DNA of 64,000 nucleotides from Lumbricus terrestris. Lineage: Eukaryota > Annelida > Clitellata > Crassiclitellata > Lumbricidae. Position numbers and translations under genes: made by a program. The number at the start of each line of letters is the position of its first letter. Positions within the stretch are counted from its first letter, which is position 1. The stretch is from positions 20,291,521-20,355,520 of the forward strand of contig OX457044.1 in the NCBI GenBank assembly GCA_949752735.1, in the 5' to 3' direction. Positions 52,301 through 63,823 of this stretch are shown in pieces. Under the pieces are notes generated by a model. The model was not told where the DNA came from. It saw only the letters and a program-made list of their open reading frames with translations, and ran no database searches.

Positions 52301-52356
52301 TGATGATAATGACGCTGATGACGATGGCGATGATAATTGCGATGGTGATGACGACA

Positions 52357-52387
<31 letters not shown>

Positions 52388-52472
52388 CAATGACAACTAT
52401 GATGATGATGATGATGATCCAAATGATGCTTATGATGGTGACGACGACGATGATGATGACGACAATGACTTA
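52285..52472. repeat. (GAT)n microsatellite
   Basis: Interrupted GATGAT/GACGAT repeats immediately left of the Ig exon at 52482; His-rich minus frame is an artefact. Confidence 0.95.
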
Positions 52473-52481
52473 GTCATTTAC

Positions 52482-52853
52482 TCAGTGGGGTTGAGACTTG
52501 AAGCTTTATCTCATCCGACGTGATGCTGATGTTTCCGTATCTGACGTTGATCGTGTACATGCCTGAGTCGCCGAGTTTCGTCGGCTCAATGAGAATGTTA
52601 AACGGTGATTCCCCTTTGAATTTCACACGGCTGCTCATGTCAACATCGGGATCGACGTCAACCCAATTCTTCTCAATTCTCTGCTTTTCCAGGATAACTT
52701 TACCATCCTTTCTCAACTCCGCCCAGATCGGTGTCTTGCAGATTTTTTCTTTTGCAGGGTGACCTGGGTTTGTGACAGTCCAGGATAACGTCGCCAAGCT
52801 CGACACATTAAAACATAACTCGTTGCTCTTGCTGTCAGAGGGGATTATAACAT
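52482..52853 (-). CDS. Ig-like gene exon 2 (one Ig-like domain)
   Basis: The acceptor 'gtgtatttcag' and donor CTGA|GTAAAT bound 372 bases (2+369+1). The protein reads VIIPSDSKSNELCFNVSS, LATLSWTVTNPGHPAKEKIC, IWAELRKDGKVILEKQR, then PTKLGDSGMYTINVRYG and SDEIKLQVSTPL. The Cys pair is 24 residues apart around the first Trp. GDSGMYTI is the D-x-G-x-Y box with Ile where Cys is usual. Confidence 0.82.
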
Positions 52854-53205
52854 CTGAAATACACGCACGAAGACATAATGCATCTCTTCATGTCGAGATG
52901 GGCATAGCTAATTAGAGATACTCAGCACCTCTACCAGAGACGACTTTATGAAAGATAGCCTAACACATGCATGTAGGCATTACTTTACAGCCGCTTGTAA
53001 TTAAATAAGTAGTAAGATCTACGGGATATTTATTAACAAACTAATCGATGAAGCTTATATGTTGGATTTGCCTGCACGTATATACAATTATACACGCAGG
53101 CGCAAAAAAGAAAGAGCGCAGACATTTTGCGTTAATATGTAGCGTGTCAGATTGCAATATAGGTTGCCGTTGAGCGCTCACCATTATAGCCTAACTTTAC
53201 AAAGC

Positions 53206-53559
53206 AGTTCTCGGCCAATCCTCCCTCCCTCCCCTCCTCCCTCCAATTTGTTCTTCCCCCACCACCACCCCCACCCCACCCACACCCCACCACACCCACC
53301 ACACTCCGACCTACACCGGTACGCCACTCGCGAAAATGGTGTTTTCGAGAAAACATTCTTCTCCTACCCCACCCCACTCCAACCCTCCCAACCCCACCCC
53401 GCACACCCCCACAGAACCACACCTTACGACACCCACCACATTCCGACCTCCACCGGTACGTCACTCGAGAAATTTTGATTTTCGGGAAAAATTTCTCCCC
53501 GCCTCACCCCCACCACATCCCACGACACCCCACCAGGCTCCGACCTCCACCGGTACGCC
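53206..53559. repeat. Minisatellite left of the foldback element
   Basis: Units of roughly 70-130 bp consist of a CCACC-rich tract, then ctccgacctccaccggtacg, ccactcgagaaattttga and ttttcgggaaaaatttct. The third unit is interrupted after ccggtacgcc by the large element. It continues at 61131. Confidence 0.85.
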
Positions 53560-53569
53560 AGTAGTTGTG

Positions 53570-53622
53570 AGACTGTCTTAATCAGCTCAGTGACGTCACT
53601 GAGTGAGCTGATTAAGACAGTC
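53570..53622. repeat. Terminal hairpin with CRE core in the TIR
   Basis: GACTGTCTTAATCAGCTCA and TGAGCTGATTAAGACAGTC are exact 19-base inverted arms around GTGACGTCACTGAG, whose core GTGACGTCAC is itself a palindrome. Its mirror copy is at about 61067-61120. Confidence 0.95.
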
Positions 53623-55079
53623 CCACTGGGTGAGCTCATTAGTATGCAGAGCTCAGACAATGACAAGCTCCGCCCCTAATTAATATTCATGCTGTGACGT
53701 CATTTGCTAGAACTTTCTGGACTATTCCAGAAGCTCCATTGTTGTTTGTCCTTCTCTTTGTCCGTCTGCCTGTCTGTGTGCATGTTTGGGTATATACGTG
53801 TGTATATACCTAACACACTAAGCAGCCTTTAATAACATACCTAATTAATATTCATGTTGTGACGTCATCTACGAGAACTTTCTCCAAGATTCCAGTAACT
53901 GTTTGTATGTCTGTCTGTATGCCTGACTGTCTTTGGATATGTTTGTGCCTGTCTGTGTGCATACCTAGATACTATCACGATTTGCCTATTTGCATATTGA
54001 CTATTGTCCTTTGTGTATGTGACTCTCATTATGCGTGTGAGAGCGCTATCAAACCAACCGTCCTCGTCTCGCATTAATTTTAAAAAGAACTAAGAATTGA
54101 CCAGCTTCACTCACATAGTTCATTCTATATGCGCTACATAATCTTTTATTCACACTTGTCATAAGCAATAAATCAATACAATCAGCAGCGGTGTTTCTTA
54201 AAATTTATTCAGCGCTGCATCTTAAAAAGAGGAAACATTTACGGATCCCTCCTCGATTATATAGGAACTAGACTGGCAGTGCGACAGACACAACTTTCTA
54301 CGCAAGGCGCAACTAATAAACGCATTGGAGATATAAGGGTAAAATTTGGAACATATAGAAATTTAGAGTAAGGGCGCGAGCGCATACTCGGCGAATATCT
54401 GAGTTTGTACAGAGCATCGGGACAGCGACACCAGAAATCACGCAGCGTGACGGAACACGAGTCTGACAAAGCCGACCTCTGCGCCCTCCGGCGCTTCTGA
54501 CCGACTCTGCATACACCTATTGTGTTAACAATGGACCGATCACGCGCGTCTTATACAAAGACCACCGGTCCTCTTTAAGCCCTCTGGGCATTTGCTCCAC
54601 ATGTGTATGTCATAATTAAGTGTCAAACCGATGTACATACATATATTTTAAATTGCAACGTGCATGCATTTTAAACTATACTTTTTCTTTCCAGTTCATT
54701 CTACAAAAAGCGAAAAGCGATGCCCTCTCCTAATATAGATTTGTGACTGGCATTATCAGTGTTTCTTATGGTGGAAGAAACTGATGTACATTCCATCCAT
54801 CCCTTCCTCATACATTCTTGTATAGTTGTTCATTCTCAACTATCGAAACACTAAGAATTGATGAAAATTCGAACAATGTAACTATAAGCGCATAACTTTA
54901 TCCTCCCTCCATCCATTCGTTTCTCATTCCAAGGAATCCTGAACTATGAAACGTTAATAATTGTAGGAAAAAAAATCATACATTTTAACTTTCATGCGTA
55001 GATTTTACCAATCCATACTATCATCCTTCCCTTCCTACAGTTTTCATTCCATAATTCTTGCATTATTGTACATTTTCAA

Positions 55080-55215
55080 ACTTACTTACTTACTTACTTA
55101 CTGAACTCGCTCATTTTAACTTTCAAACCATAATTTTATCATTCCTTGCTCTTAATGCTTACATGGTTCAACATCTCAACCGCACAAGTTCTACAATTCC
55201 TTACCTGCTTACTTG

Positions 55216-55271
<56 letters not shown>

Positions 55272-55387
55272 TCAATTTGTGCAAAAAGTATATGTTTGAC
55301 TGAATACATGCTCGTTGTTGGAAGGTTAAGCGAGGTGAAGCATAGCCACAAGTTCTACAATTCCTTACCTGCTTACTTGCTTACTTG

Positions 55388-55453
<66 letters not shown>

Positions 55454-55531
55454 CAACACTGAAACGCCAAGAATTGAGGAAATTTGTATTATTGCAACAA
55501 TTTTACCATTCATTACATGCTTGCTTACTTG

Positions 55532-55563
<32 letters not shown>

Positions 55564-55679
55564 TCAATTTGTGCAAAAAGTATATGTTTGACTGAATACA
55601 TGCTCGTTGTTGGAAGGTTAAGCGAGGTGAAGCATAGCCACAAGTTCTACAATTCCTTACCTGCTTACTCGCTTACTTG

Positions 55680-55721
<42 letters not shown>

Positions 55722-55799
55722 CAACACTGAAACGCCAAGAATTGAGGAAATTTGTATTATTGCAACAATTTTACCATTCATTACATGCTTGCTTACTTG

Positions 55800-55847
<48 letters not shown>

Positions 55848-55920
55848 TCAATTTGTGCAAAAAGTATATGTTTGACTGAATACATGCTCGTTGTTGGAAG
55901 GTTAAGCGAGGTGAAGCATA
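55080..55920. repeat. (ACTT)n blocks with interspersed units (left arm)
   Basis: Long ACTT runs alternate with two unit types. One holds caatttgtgcaaaaagtata and ggaaggttaagcgaggtgaa; the other holds caacactgaaacgccaagaa and tttaccattcattacatgc. Leu/Thr/Tyr-rich frames are artefacts. The mirror block is 58780-59600. Confidence 0.95.
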
Positions 55921-57553
55921 GCACATCGCTACTGCTTTGAGAAGAAATGTTAATCAACCTTTACATACCTATAGGCGTGTATGACTGACAGCGTGCAGGT
56001 GCATAACATTGTATTATAGATAAGCATTGACAAACTTAAACATAATTCCACTCGTTCACGTACATAGTACAATCTTCAGCCATTTTGCAAGGCTTATAGG
56101 TGCTGCATAAATTTGGAATTTTACAAGGATAGGAATGTCCTCGATGACGCGTAACAAGGTGGATCGAGCGTCATCTGTGGTTCTAACAATCTGTTTTAAT
56201 CAAACTGCGACTCTTGCTCTCTCACTTTCTCTCTTACACATTTGTTCATTCATCTAAACTACAGCTTAGCATATAATTAGTCCTACGCCAGTCATATGTG
56301 CAAGTCGTGAAAATGGCGGTGTTAACAAGCTGTGGTCAACTATCACATTATCGCAGCAGAAAGCACCCTAAGGTGTTTAAGATGCTACACGCTTCATCCG
56401 ATCCCACAAAGCGCGAGAATAATGCATTTCGTACAATGACATGGTCATGTACTGGCGCCACTCTGCACAGAACGTTCAAGGTGTAGGCCTATCTCTATCA
56501 TCAAATCTGCGGCATAGCAACCTCCTTTCTGGTCAACCTCAACCAGATTCACACGAGTGTCACCTTCATGTACATGTATAGCTCTACAATAAGCATTGAG
56601 ATGTGAGCGTAGAATGAATACATTAATGATTTTATGACATGTACTTTACATGCGACCATTCACAGCAATGGGAAGGTGACATATTCTTCCATGGCGTTTG
56701 CCGCATCATTATCTTACGAAATTGCTGTACATTTGGCACAGTCTTGTTCCATATAATGGATTAGTAACATAGATCATGTACGAAGCTGTTTCCAATAGGC
56801 TGCAAAACTTTGATTCGCTCAGTATCCTGTGTCAATCAGAAATAAATATTTCACCAGTAAAAGGGCAAGAAGGAAGAAGCACCGCCCATCTATAATATAT
56901 AAACTTACTATAAAAAGATAAAAAAAAAATAATAGATTTTGTTGCTGAGTGATTTCGATTAATTTTGAAACTTTCATCGGAGAAGCATAATTTTACAAAT
57001 GGCTGACTTTTTCCATATTTGTGAGTATAGGTTTTTCTCAAATATTTATGTGTATATTATTGCTATAATCAGTTCAAGGTATAATACATAGACTACTTTA
57101 TAAATATATAGGTATATAAACATTAGAGTAATGGTTGGTGCAATCTTGTATAGTGTTAGAGATAAGATTCTCGAATCGTTATTGTTTGATCATGCTTTAC
57201 ATTTGATTATTCTGTAATCTCCACTCATGTGAATTGACTAATCCGCATAACTTTACAGTGTACTCGATACATATTGGCAATTGAAATGATTAAATAAAGA
57301 GAATAGTATGTTAATATAGGAATCGAATTCATTAAGTTTATGTAGTGTTGTGATCGCTCAGGCATTATTGTTCAATCCTTTTAGATTACACATAATGGTT
57401 AATGAAAATCTTTATATATGTATAATTCTTAACCGAACACATAGAATGCAGATGTTTATTCATTTATAAATCTCTTTTTAAGAAGAAGAAAGACTGTTTG
57501 ACGTTTGTTACATACAACATATTGATAATATATATATATATGCGCGTGTATGT

Positions 57554-58003
57554 GTGTACGCAGATGAATCAATCAGAATCAACATCAACTTGTATTCTAC
57601 ATATGTGGACGCATATGTCGAGTATAATATATTTAGCGGAGTGGTACGTGGTTTTGTGATCATATGCGACAATCTTAACACCAACACCACCGATGTCATC
57701 GCTTCGGATGTTGAAGAGGATGACGATGAACACTGGAGTCTGACGGGTAATCCAACCACATCAGATGATAGTATGGATACATGGAGTAATGCATCGCAGA
57801 TCATAATTGATGATTCAATGTGGTTTAATACTGCAACAGATCCTAACTGGCCAGATGTGCAGAGTGCACAGCTGATTAACAACGACTCTGTTATAGACTT
57901 AAGTTCTGTGGATGATAGTTTGGATGCGTGGATGCGTGAGATTGACGTCGACACCCTGCTATTTGCAAACAATGATGTCATCATCATAAGTGATGAAGAG
58001 TGA
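57554..58003 (+). CDS. Acidic Trp-repeat ORF in the foldback core
   Basis: The frame opens at a GTG and is clear to TGA at 58001-58003, about 149 codons. The first in-frame Met is well inside, so a 5' exon or internal start is likely. The C-terminal two thirds is acidic with recurring Asp-Asp-Ser/aromatic boxes: DDDEHWSL, DDSMDTWS, DDSMWFN, DDSLDAWM and the end VIIISDEE. Such acidic-aromatic patterns resemble transcription-activation or protein-docking segments. No homologous family was recognised. It is the only persuasive coding candidate in the element. Confidence 0.45.
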   Translation: MYADESIRININLYSTYVDAYVEYNIFSGVVRGFVIICDNLNTNTTDVIASDVEEDDDEHWSLTGNPTTSDDSMDTWSNASQIIIDDSMWFNTATDPNWPDVQSAQLINNDSVIDLSSVDDSLDAWMREIDVDTLLFANNDVIIISDEE

Positions 58004-58021
58004 GATGTCGTCTTAACTGAC

Positions 58022-58324
58022 ATGCATGCACATGTTGACAAAGTAAAAGAATTAAAAGTGTGCAATATAATTATGGTCGCTCAATTTTCTTACAAATATT
58101 TGCAGTCAATAAGAACAGAGACGCAAAGAATGAAGGCTTCGTGTGATGTGTGCACAGCCTCTTCAATTAATGCAACAACCGATGCTTTTAATCATCTCTC
58201 TCTCTCTCTCTGCATTTGCCGCTCAAGCTATAACATCAAAATTGTTAGTTTACACTCATATATGCATATACTCACCATCATTTACAAGAGTTCTATTTTA
58301 GAAATGTGTAATGGCATGGCGTAA
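58022..58324 (+). CDS. Weak 100-codon frame in the foldback core
   Basis: An ATG at 58022 opens a frame with a Cys/His mix (ASCDVCTASS, LSLCICRSS) and a hydrophobic tail. It overlaps a short CT repeat. No family resemblance; listed only because it follows the acidic ORF by 18 bases. Confidence 0.2.
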   Translation: MHAHVDKVKELKVCNIIMVAQFSYKYLQSIRTETQRMKASCDVCTASSINATTDAFNHLSLSLCICRSSYNIKIVSLHSYMHILTIIYKSSILEMCNGMA

Positions 58325-58567
58325 CTCGTTTTAGTTTGTGTGATAACGTAAATGATTGAAAATAACAAGTAATGCGTTCTCCAATGGATGGAGGAAGGGA
58401 GGATGTGGTATGGTAGGTTAGCTTTGTGTCATATATCTACAATAGTCATAGTTTCATTCATATTTACAATGATTGTAAATATTAAGTAATGCGTGCTCCA
58501 ATGGATGGAGGAAGGGAGAATGTGCTTTGAAGCATACCCCATTGGTTTGACAAAGGATGGTGTGAGG

Positions 58568-58875
58568 GAGGACATTCCTATCCTTGTAAAATTCCAAATT
58601 TATGCAGCACCTATAAGCCTTGCAAAATGGCTGAAGATTGTACTATGTACGTGAACGAGTGGAATTATGTTTAAGTTTGTCAATGCTTATCTATAATACA
58701 ATGTTATGCACCTGCACGCTGTCAGTCATACACGCCTATAGGTATGTAAAGGTTGATTAACATTTCTTCTCAAAGCAGTAGCGATGTGCTATGCTTCACC
58801 TCGCTTAACCTTCCAACAACGAGCATGTATTCAGTCAAACATTTACTTTTTGCACAAATTGATAAGTAAGTAAGC

Positions 58876-58906
<31 letters not shown>

Positions 58907-58984
58907 CAAGTAAGCAAGCATGTAATGAATGGTAAAATTGTTGCAATAATACAAATTTCCTCAATTCTTGGCGTTTCAGTGTTG

Positions 58985-59026
<42 letters not shown>

Positions 59027-59142
59027 CAAGTAAGCGAGTAAGCAGGTAAGGAATTGTAGAACTTGTGGCTATGCTTCACCTCGCTTAACCTTCCAACAAC
59101 GAGCATGTATTCAGTCAAACATATACTTTTTGCACAAATTGA

Positions 59143-59174
<32 letters not shown>

Positions 59175-59252
59175 CAAGTAAGCAAGCATGTAATGAATGG
59201 TAAAATTGTTGCAATAATACAAATTTCCTCAATTCTTGGCGTTTCAGTGTTG

Positions 59253-59318
<66 letters not shown>

Positions 59319-59434
59319 CAAGTAAGCAAGTAAGCAGGTAAGGAATTGTAGAACTTGTGGCTATGCTTCACCTCGCTTAACCTTCCAACAACGAGCATGT
59401 ATTCAGTCAAACATATACTTTTTGCACAAATTGA

Positions 59435-59478
<44 letters not shown>

Positions 59479-61130
59479 CAAGTAAGCAGGTAAGGAATTG
59501 TAGAACTTGTGCGGTTGAGATGTTGAACCATGTAAGCATTAAGAGCAAGGAATGATAAAATTATGGTTTGAAAGTTAAAATGAGCGAGTTCAGTAAGTAA
59601 GTAAGTAAGTTTGAAAATGTACAATAATGCAAGAATTATGGAATGAAAACTGTTGGAAGGGAAGGATGATAGTATGGATTGGTAAAATCTACGCATGAAA
59701 GTTAAAATGTATGATTTTTTTTCCTACAATTATTAACGTTTCATAGTTCAGGATTCCTTGGAATGAGAAACGAATGGATGGAGGGAGGATAAAGTTATGC
59801 GCTTATAGTTACATTGTTCGAATTTTCATCAATTCTTAGTGTTTCGATAGTTGAGAATGAACAACTATACAAGAATGTATGAGGAAGGGATGGATGGAAT
59901 GTACATCAGTTTCTTCCACCATAAGAAACACTGATAATGCCAGTCACAAATCTATATTAGGAGAGGGCATCGCTTTTCGCTTTTTGTAGAATGAACTGGA
60001 AAGAAAAAGTATAGTTTAAAATGCATGCACGTTGCAATTTAAAATATATGTATGTACATCGGTTTGACACTTAATTATGACATACACATGTGGAGCAAAT
60101 GCCCAGAGGGCTTAAAGAGGACCGGTGGTCTTTGTATAAGACGCGCGTGATCGGTCCATTGTTAACACAATAGGTGTATGCAGAGTCGGTCAGAAGCGCC
60201 GGAGGGCGCAGAGGTCGGCTTTGTCAGACTCGTGTTCCGTCACGCTGCGTGATTTCTGGTGTCGCTGTCCCGATGCTCTGTACAAACTCAGATATTCGCC
60301 GAGTATGCGCTCGCGCCCTTACTCTAAATTTCTATATGTTCCAAATTTTACCCTTATATCTCCAATGCGTTTATTAGTTGCGCCTTGCGTAGAAAGTTGT
60401 GTCTGTCGCACTGCCAGTCTAGTTCCTATATAATCGAGGAGGGATCCGTAAATGTTTCCTCTTTTTAAGATGCAGCGCTGAATAAATTTTAAGAAACACC
60501 GCTGCTGATTGTATTGATTTATTGCTTATGACAAGTGTGAATAAAAGATTATGTAGCGCATATAGAATGAACTATGTGAGTGAAGCTGGTCAATTCTTAG
60601 TTCTTTTTAAAATTAATGCGAGACGAGGACGGTTGGTTTGATAGCGCTCTCACACGCATAATGAGAGTCACATACACAAAGGACAATAGTCAATATGCAA
60701 ATAGGCAAATCGTGATAGTATCTAGGTATGCACACAGACAGGCACAAACATATCCAAAGACAGTCAGGCATACAGACAGACATACAAACAGTTACTGGAA
60801 TCTTGGAGAAAGTTCTCGTAGATGACGTCACAACATGAATATTAATTAGGTATGTTATTAAAGGCTGCTTAGTGTGTTAGGTATATACACACGTATATAC
60901 CCAAACATGCACACAGACAGGCAGACGGACAAAGAGAAGGACAAACAACAATGGAGCTTCTGGAATAGTCCAGAAAGTTCTAGCAAATGACGTCACAGCA
61001 TGAATATTAATTAGGGGCGGAGCTTGTCATTGTCTGAGCTCTGCATACTAATGAGCTCACCCAGTGGGACTGTCTTAATCAGCTCACTCAGTGACGTCAC
61101 TGAGCTGATTAAGACAGTCTCACAACTACT
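58568..61130 (-). repeat. Right TIR of the foldback element
   Basis: Reverse complement of the left arm. One clear substitution is at about 58848 (the tatatg of the left arm reads taaatg here). Microsatellite lengths differ. Sampled non-repetitive stretches looked identical, suggesting a young insertion or arm homogenisation. Confidence 0.93.
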
Positions 61131-61376
61131 TACGCCACCCGTGAAATTTGGGGTTTCGGGAAAAAATTCTTCTCCCACCCACACCCACCCGCCACCACCA
61201 CACCCCACCTCCCACCACCACACACCACCACGCCCCACCAGACTCAGACCTCCACCGTCACGCCATCCGTGAAATTTTGATTTTCGGGAAAAAGTTTCTT
61301 CCACCACTCCCACCCGCACCACCACACTCCGATCTCCACCGGTTTTTCACCCGTGAAATCGAAATTTGACTTTCGG
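61131..61376. repeat. Minisatellite right of the foldback element
   Basis: It starts tacgccacccgtgaaatttg, completing the unit broken at 53559. Two further units follow (cagacctccaccgtcacgcc and ccgatctccaccggtttttc). Confidence 0.85.
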
Positions 61377-61405
61377 AAATTTTTTCTTATATTAGCCCTT
61401 AGGCC

Positions 61406-61473
61406 GCCGCCGACGTGTATACACGTTATGGCAAATCTACATCCATACGCCGCCGACGTGTTTACACGTTTTT
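61406..61473. repeat. Two direct repeats with ACGTGTATACACGT-type palindromes
   Basis: gccgccgacgtgtatacacg and gccgccgacgtgtttacacg lie about 47 bases apart. The first contains the perfect palindrome AACGTGTATACACGTT (with the flanking bases partly shared). Confidence 0.7.
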
Positions 61474-61539
61474 TAGAGTGCTGTAGTTTACTTATTTATA
61501 ACTTTGTTGTTTGTATTCCACAACGTGATCTGACACCAT

Positions 61540-62245
61540 TTCCTGTATGTATGTATGTATGTACATGTATGTATGTATGTATGTATGTATGTATGTATGT
61601 ATGTATTTATGTATGTATGTATGTATGCATGTATGTATGTATGTATGTATGTATGTATGTATGTATGTATGTGTGTGTATGTATGTATGTATGTATGTAT
61701 GTTTGTATGTATGTATGTATGTATGTATGTATGTATATATGCATGTGTATATGTATGTATGTGTGAATGTATGTAATGTATATGCGATTATGCGTGTATG
61801 CATGTATGTATATATGTATGTATGATGCATGCATAAATGCATGCATGTATGTATGTATGTATGTATGTATGTATGTGTGTATGTGTGTATGCATGTATTT
61901 ATGTATGTAATACATGTATGTGAGAATGTATGTATTGAATATGCGTGTATGTCTGTATGTATTTATGTATGTCTGTATGTTTGAATGCATGTATATATGT
62001 ATGTATGGATGTATTTTTGTATGTATGTATGTATGTATGTATGTATGTACATACATACACACATACTACTCATTTGTACATGCAAACATACATAAGCTTA
62101 CATTCATAAACATAACACATGCATGCATACCTACATAGATTACATACATACACACATATATACAAATAAAAGGAAATGCACGCATACATATTTGCATGCA
62201 TACATACATACATACATACATACATGCATACATACAAACATACAT
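61540..62245. repeat. (ATGT)n then (ACAT)n microsatellite
   Basis: Over 500 bases of interrupted ATGT repeats change to ACAT at about 62045-62060, forming a large imperfect inverted simple repeat. All frames here are artefacts. Confidence 0.97.
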
Positions 62246-63823
62246 GTGGCAACCGCCACTGGTGAAAATGATTGAAGAAGGTACAAATACTCTGTAGGAA
62301 AATTTTGTGAAAAATCACTATTTCATACATTTTAGTTTATTTTGAGCACTTCCGGCTATGAAAAGACAAATTACTTAGTATGGCAATGTAGCCCCACATT
62401 CCATCTATAAAATGGAATGATATTTTTATCTTTATTATAAATGAAGGATCAGATAATATAGTCGATAATCTAAGTTGGTGGTTCCCCCCCCACTTGGTAC
62501 CGTAGGTATATTGGGTATAACTTTTGAACGGTATGGGGTATCATCACAAACCTTACCTCAAAATGTGTGTAAATGAACCCCCTAAAATAACTTAAAATGT
62601 CAAAATTTTATTCCGTATGAAACAAGTTTGATCTTGAAAAAACCCAAAAATTGATGGATGGCACCCTTTTTACATTATATTTTGTTATATTCATGTTTTT
62701 CGCTGAAAATGCCAAAAATAGCCGGCGGTGGGGTTAAGAAAATAAAAAAAATTGTTGGCGCCCGAAGGGTTAGATACATAGGCGCCGAGTTGGCCCAATG
62801 AGCGTGAGTGCCTAAAGCAATGTGAAAAGAAAGGTAAGTAGAACTTCAAGCATTTGCCTTATACATATTACATTTTGTCACTGTTGCATGCGCCATTGTT
62901 ATATTAATTTAGAAAATTTGATCAAAGTATATATCTATACCTCAGAAATTGGAAGAGTCCGTGCATAATAGCTCAGCGGATTAGCATAATAGCCTAGGAG
63001 GCCAAAGGGGCGTGGTCTAAGGTCATTCGCCAAGGGGTCGTGGCCTAATAGCCCAGCAGCCCAAGGGGTCGGGGCCTGAGATTAACGATAATCCCTCCAT
63101 TGTCCTAGAACAACTGTCCTTTCACTACTAAGGTATGTCGCAGAGAGCAAGAGAAACAAGTTAAGCCTATCTTAATTCGCATGTTTTGCGCCCTTATGAA
63201 AGTTTCTAAACAGACGCAAAACAAAACGTAATAGGGCTTGTTTTTAGGTGTTCACCTGCAGATAATTTTACAAAGCAGTGGTTCTTGAGCACGCATTATC
63301 ATACCATATTTGAACGACAAAATTATAGCCCTTGATTTAAATATCTACTTGCAAACGGCTATAGCGTTTATATATATATATGCATACAAACATACGTACT
63401 TACATACATATACATAGTTACATACATACACTATATATAGACAATAATATTAATATGCATTGGTTAAATAGTTCATGCAGAGGTGTTGTGAGACCTCCAA
63501 GAGTTATGCGAAGTTATAATAGCCGAAACCATGGCATACATGTACAATTGTACATGCACCCTATTCGTTAACAGGATAAAACTAAGAAGTCATAAAGTTG
63601 ATGCATAATAATCAATTACTGAAATCAGGGATGCATTTCAGTGACGGATCTGTTTAGTTATGTGGTGGTGCTCATAGTTTAGGCAACAGGCCTCAAATGA
63701 GGGGGTGTTGGATATCAGATCTGTGGCTGGATCTTACCAATGCCAATAGGCTAATAATAAATTAATATGTGCTGGACGCACATAATTTAAAATGCCTACA
63801 AAAACGAACTAACTGCGACTTAC
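62246..63823. other. Ig-locus intron, nothing coding recognised
   Basis: Contains a small GGGGYCGTGGCCTAA-type tandem repeat at about 62985-63080. Otherwise AT-rich with no supported exon. Confidence 0.5.

Larger units (their letters stand above)
53560..56142 (+). repeat. Left TIR of the foldback element
   Basis: Order from the end: terminal hairpin (53570-53622), two copies of an AATTAATATTCATG-TGACGTCAT block, unique sequence with short frames near 54250-54520, then alternating (ACTT)n runs and 60-75-bp unique units (55080-55920). Short frames in both arms (for example 54257-54469 and its mirror 60221-60433) are mirror copies without family resemblance. Confidence 0.93.
56143..58567. other. 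Unique core of the foldback element
   Basis: About 2.4 kb between the arms. It holds the acidic ORF at 57554-58003, a weaker frame at 58022-58324 and two copies of a ctccaatggatggaggaagg block (about 58380 and 58497). No DDE, polB, capsid or recombinase motif was seen in any frame. Confidence 0.7.
53560..61130. mobile_element. 7.6-kb foldback transposon with ~2.6-kb TIRs and 6-bp TSD
   Basis: The left terminus AGTAGTTGTGAGACTGTC and right terminus GACAGTCTCACAACTACT are inverted. Arms 53560-56142 (2583 bp) and 58568-61130 (2563 bp) are inverted copies that appear nearly identical, differing mostly in (ACTT)n length. The hexamer TACGCC occurs at 53554-53559 and 61131-61136. Deleting the element and one TACGCC restores an intact unit of the flanking minisatellite. 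No transposase, integrase or polymerase is visible, so it is probably non-autonomous. A 6-bp TSD with ends starting AG resembles Polinton/Maverick elements, whereas repeat-rich long TIRs recall FB/TU foldback elements. It lies in an intron of the Ig-like locus. Confidence 0.92.

Noticed and set aside
54257..54516. Two overlapping 67-70-codon frames in the left TIR, mirrored at 60174-60433
   Set aside because: Mirror duplication alone explains the recurrence; no motif, start context or codon bias supports coding.
55146..55875. Leu/Thr/Tyr-rich ORFs up to 149 codons in the TIRs
   Set aside because: They are translations of (ACTT)n runs and appear mirrored in the other arm.
61540..62245. Possible CRISPR-like or protein-coding repeats
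   Set aside because: This is a plain ATGT/ACAT microsatellite in a eukaryotic genome; there are no spacers.
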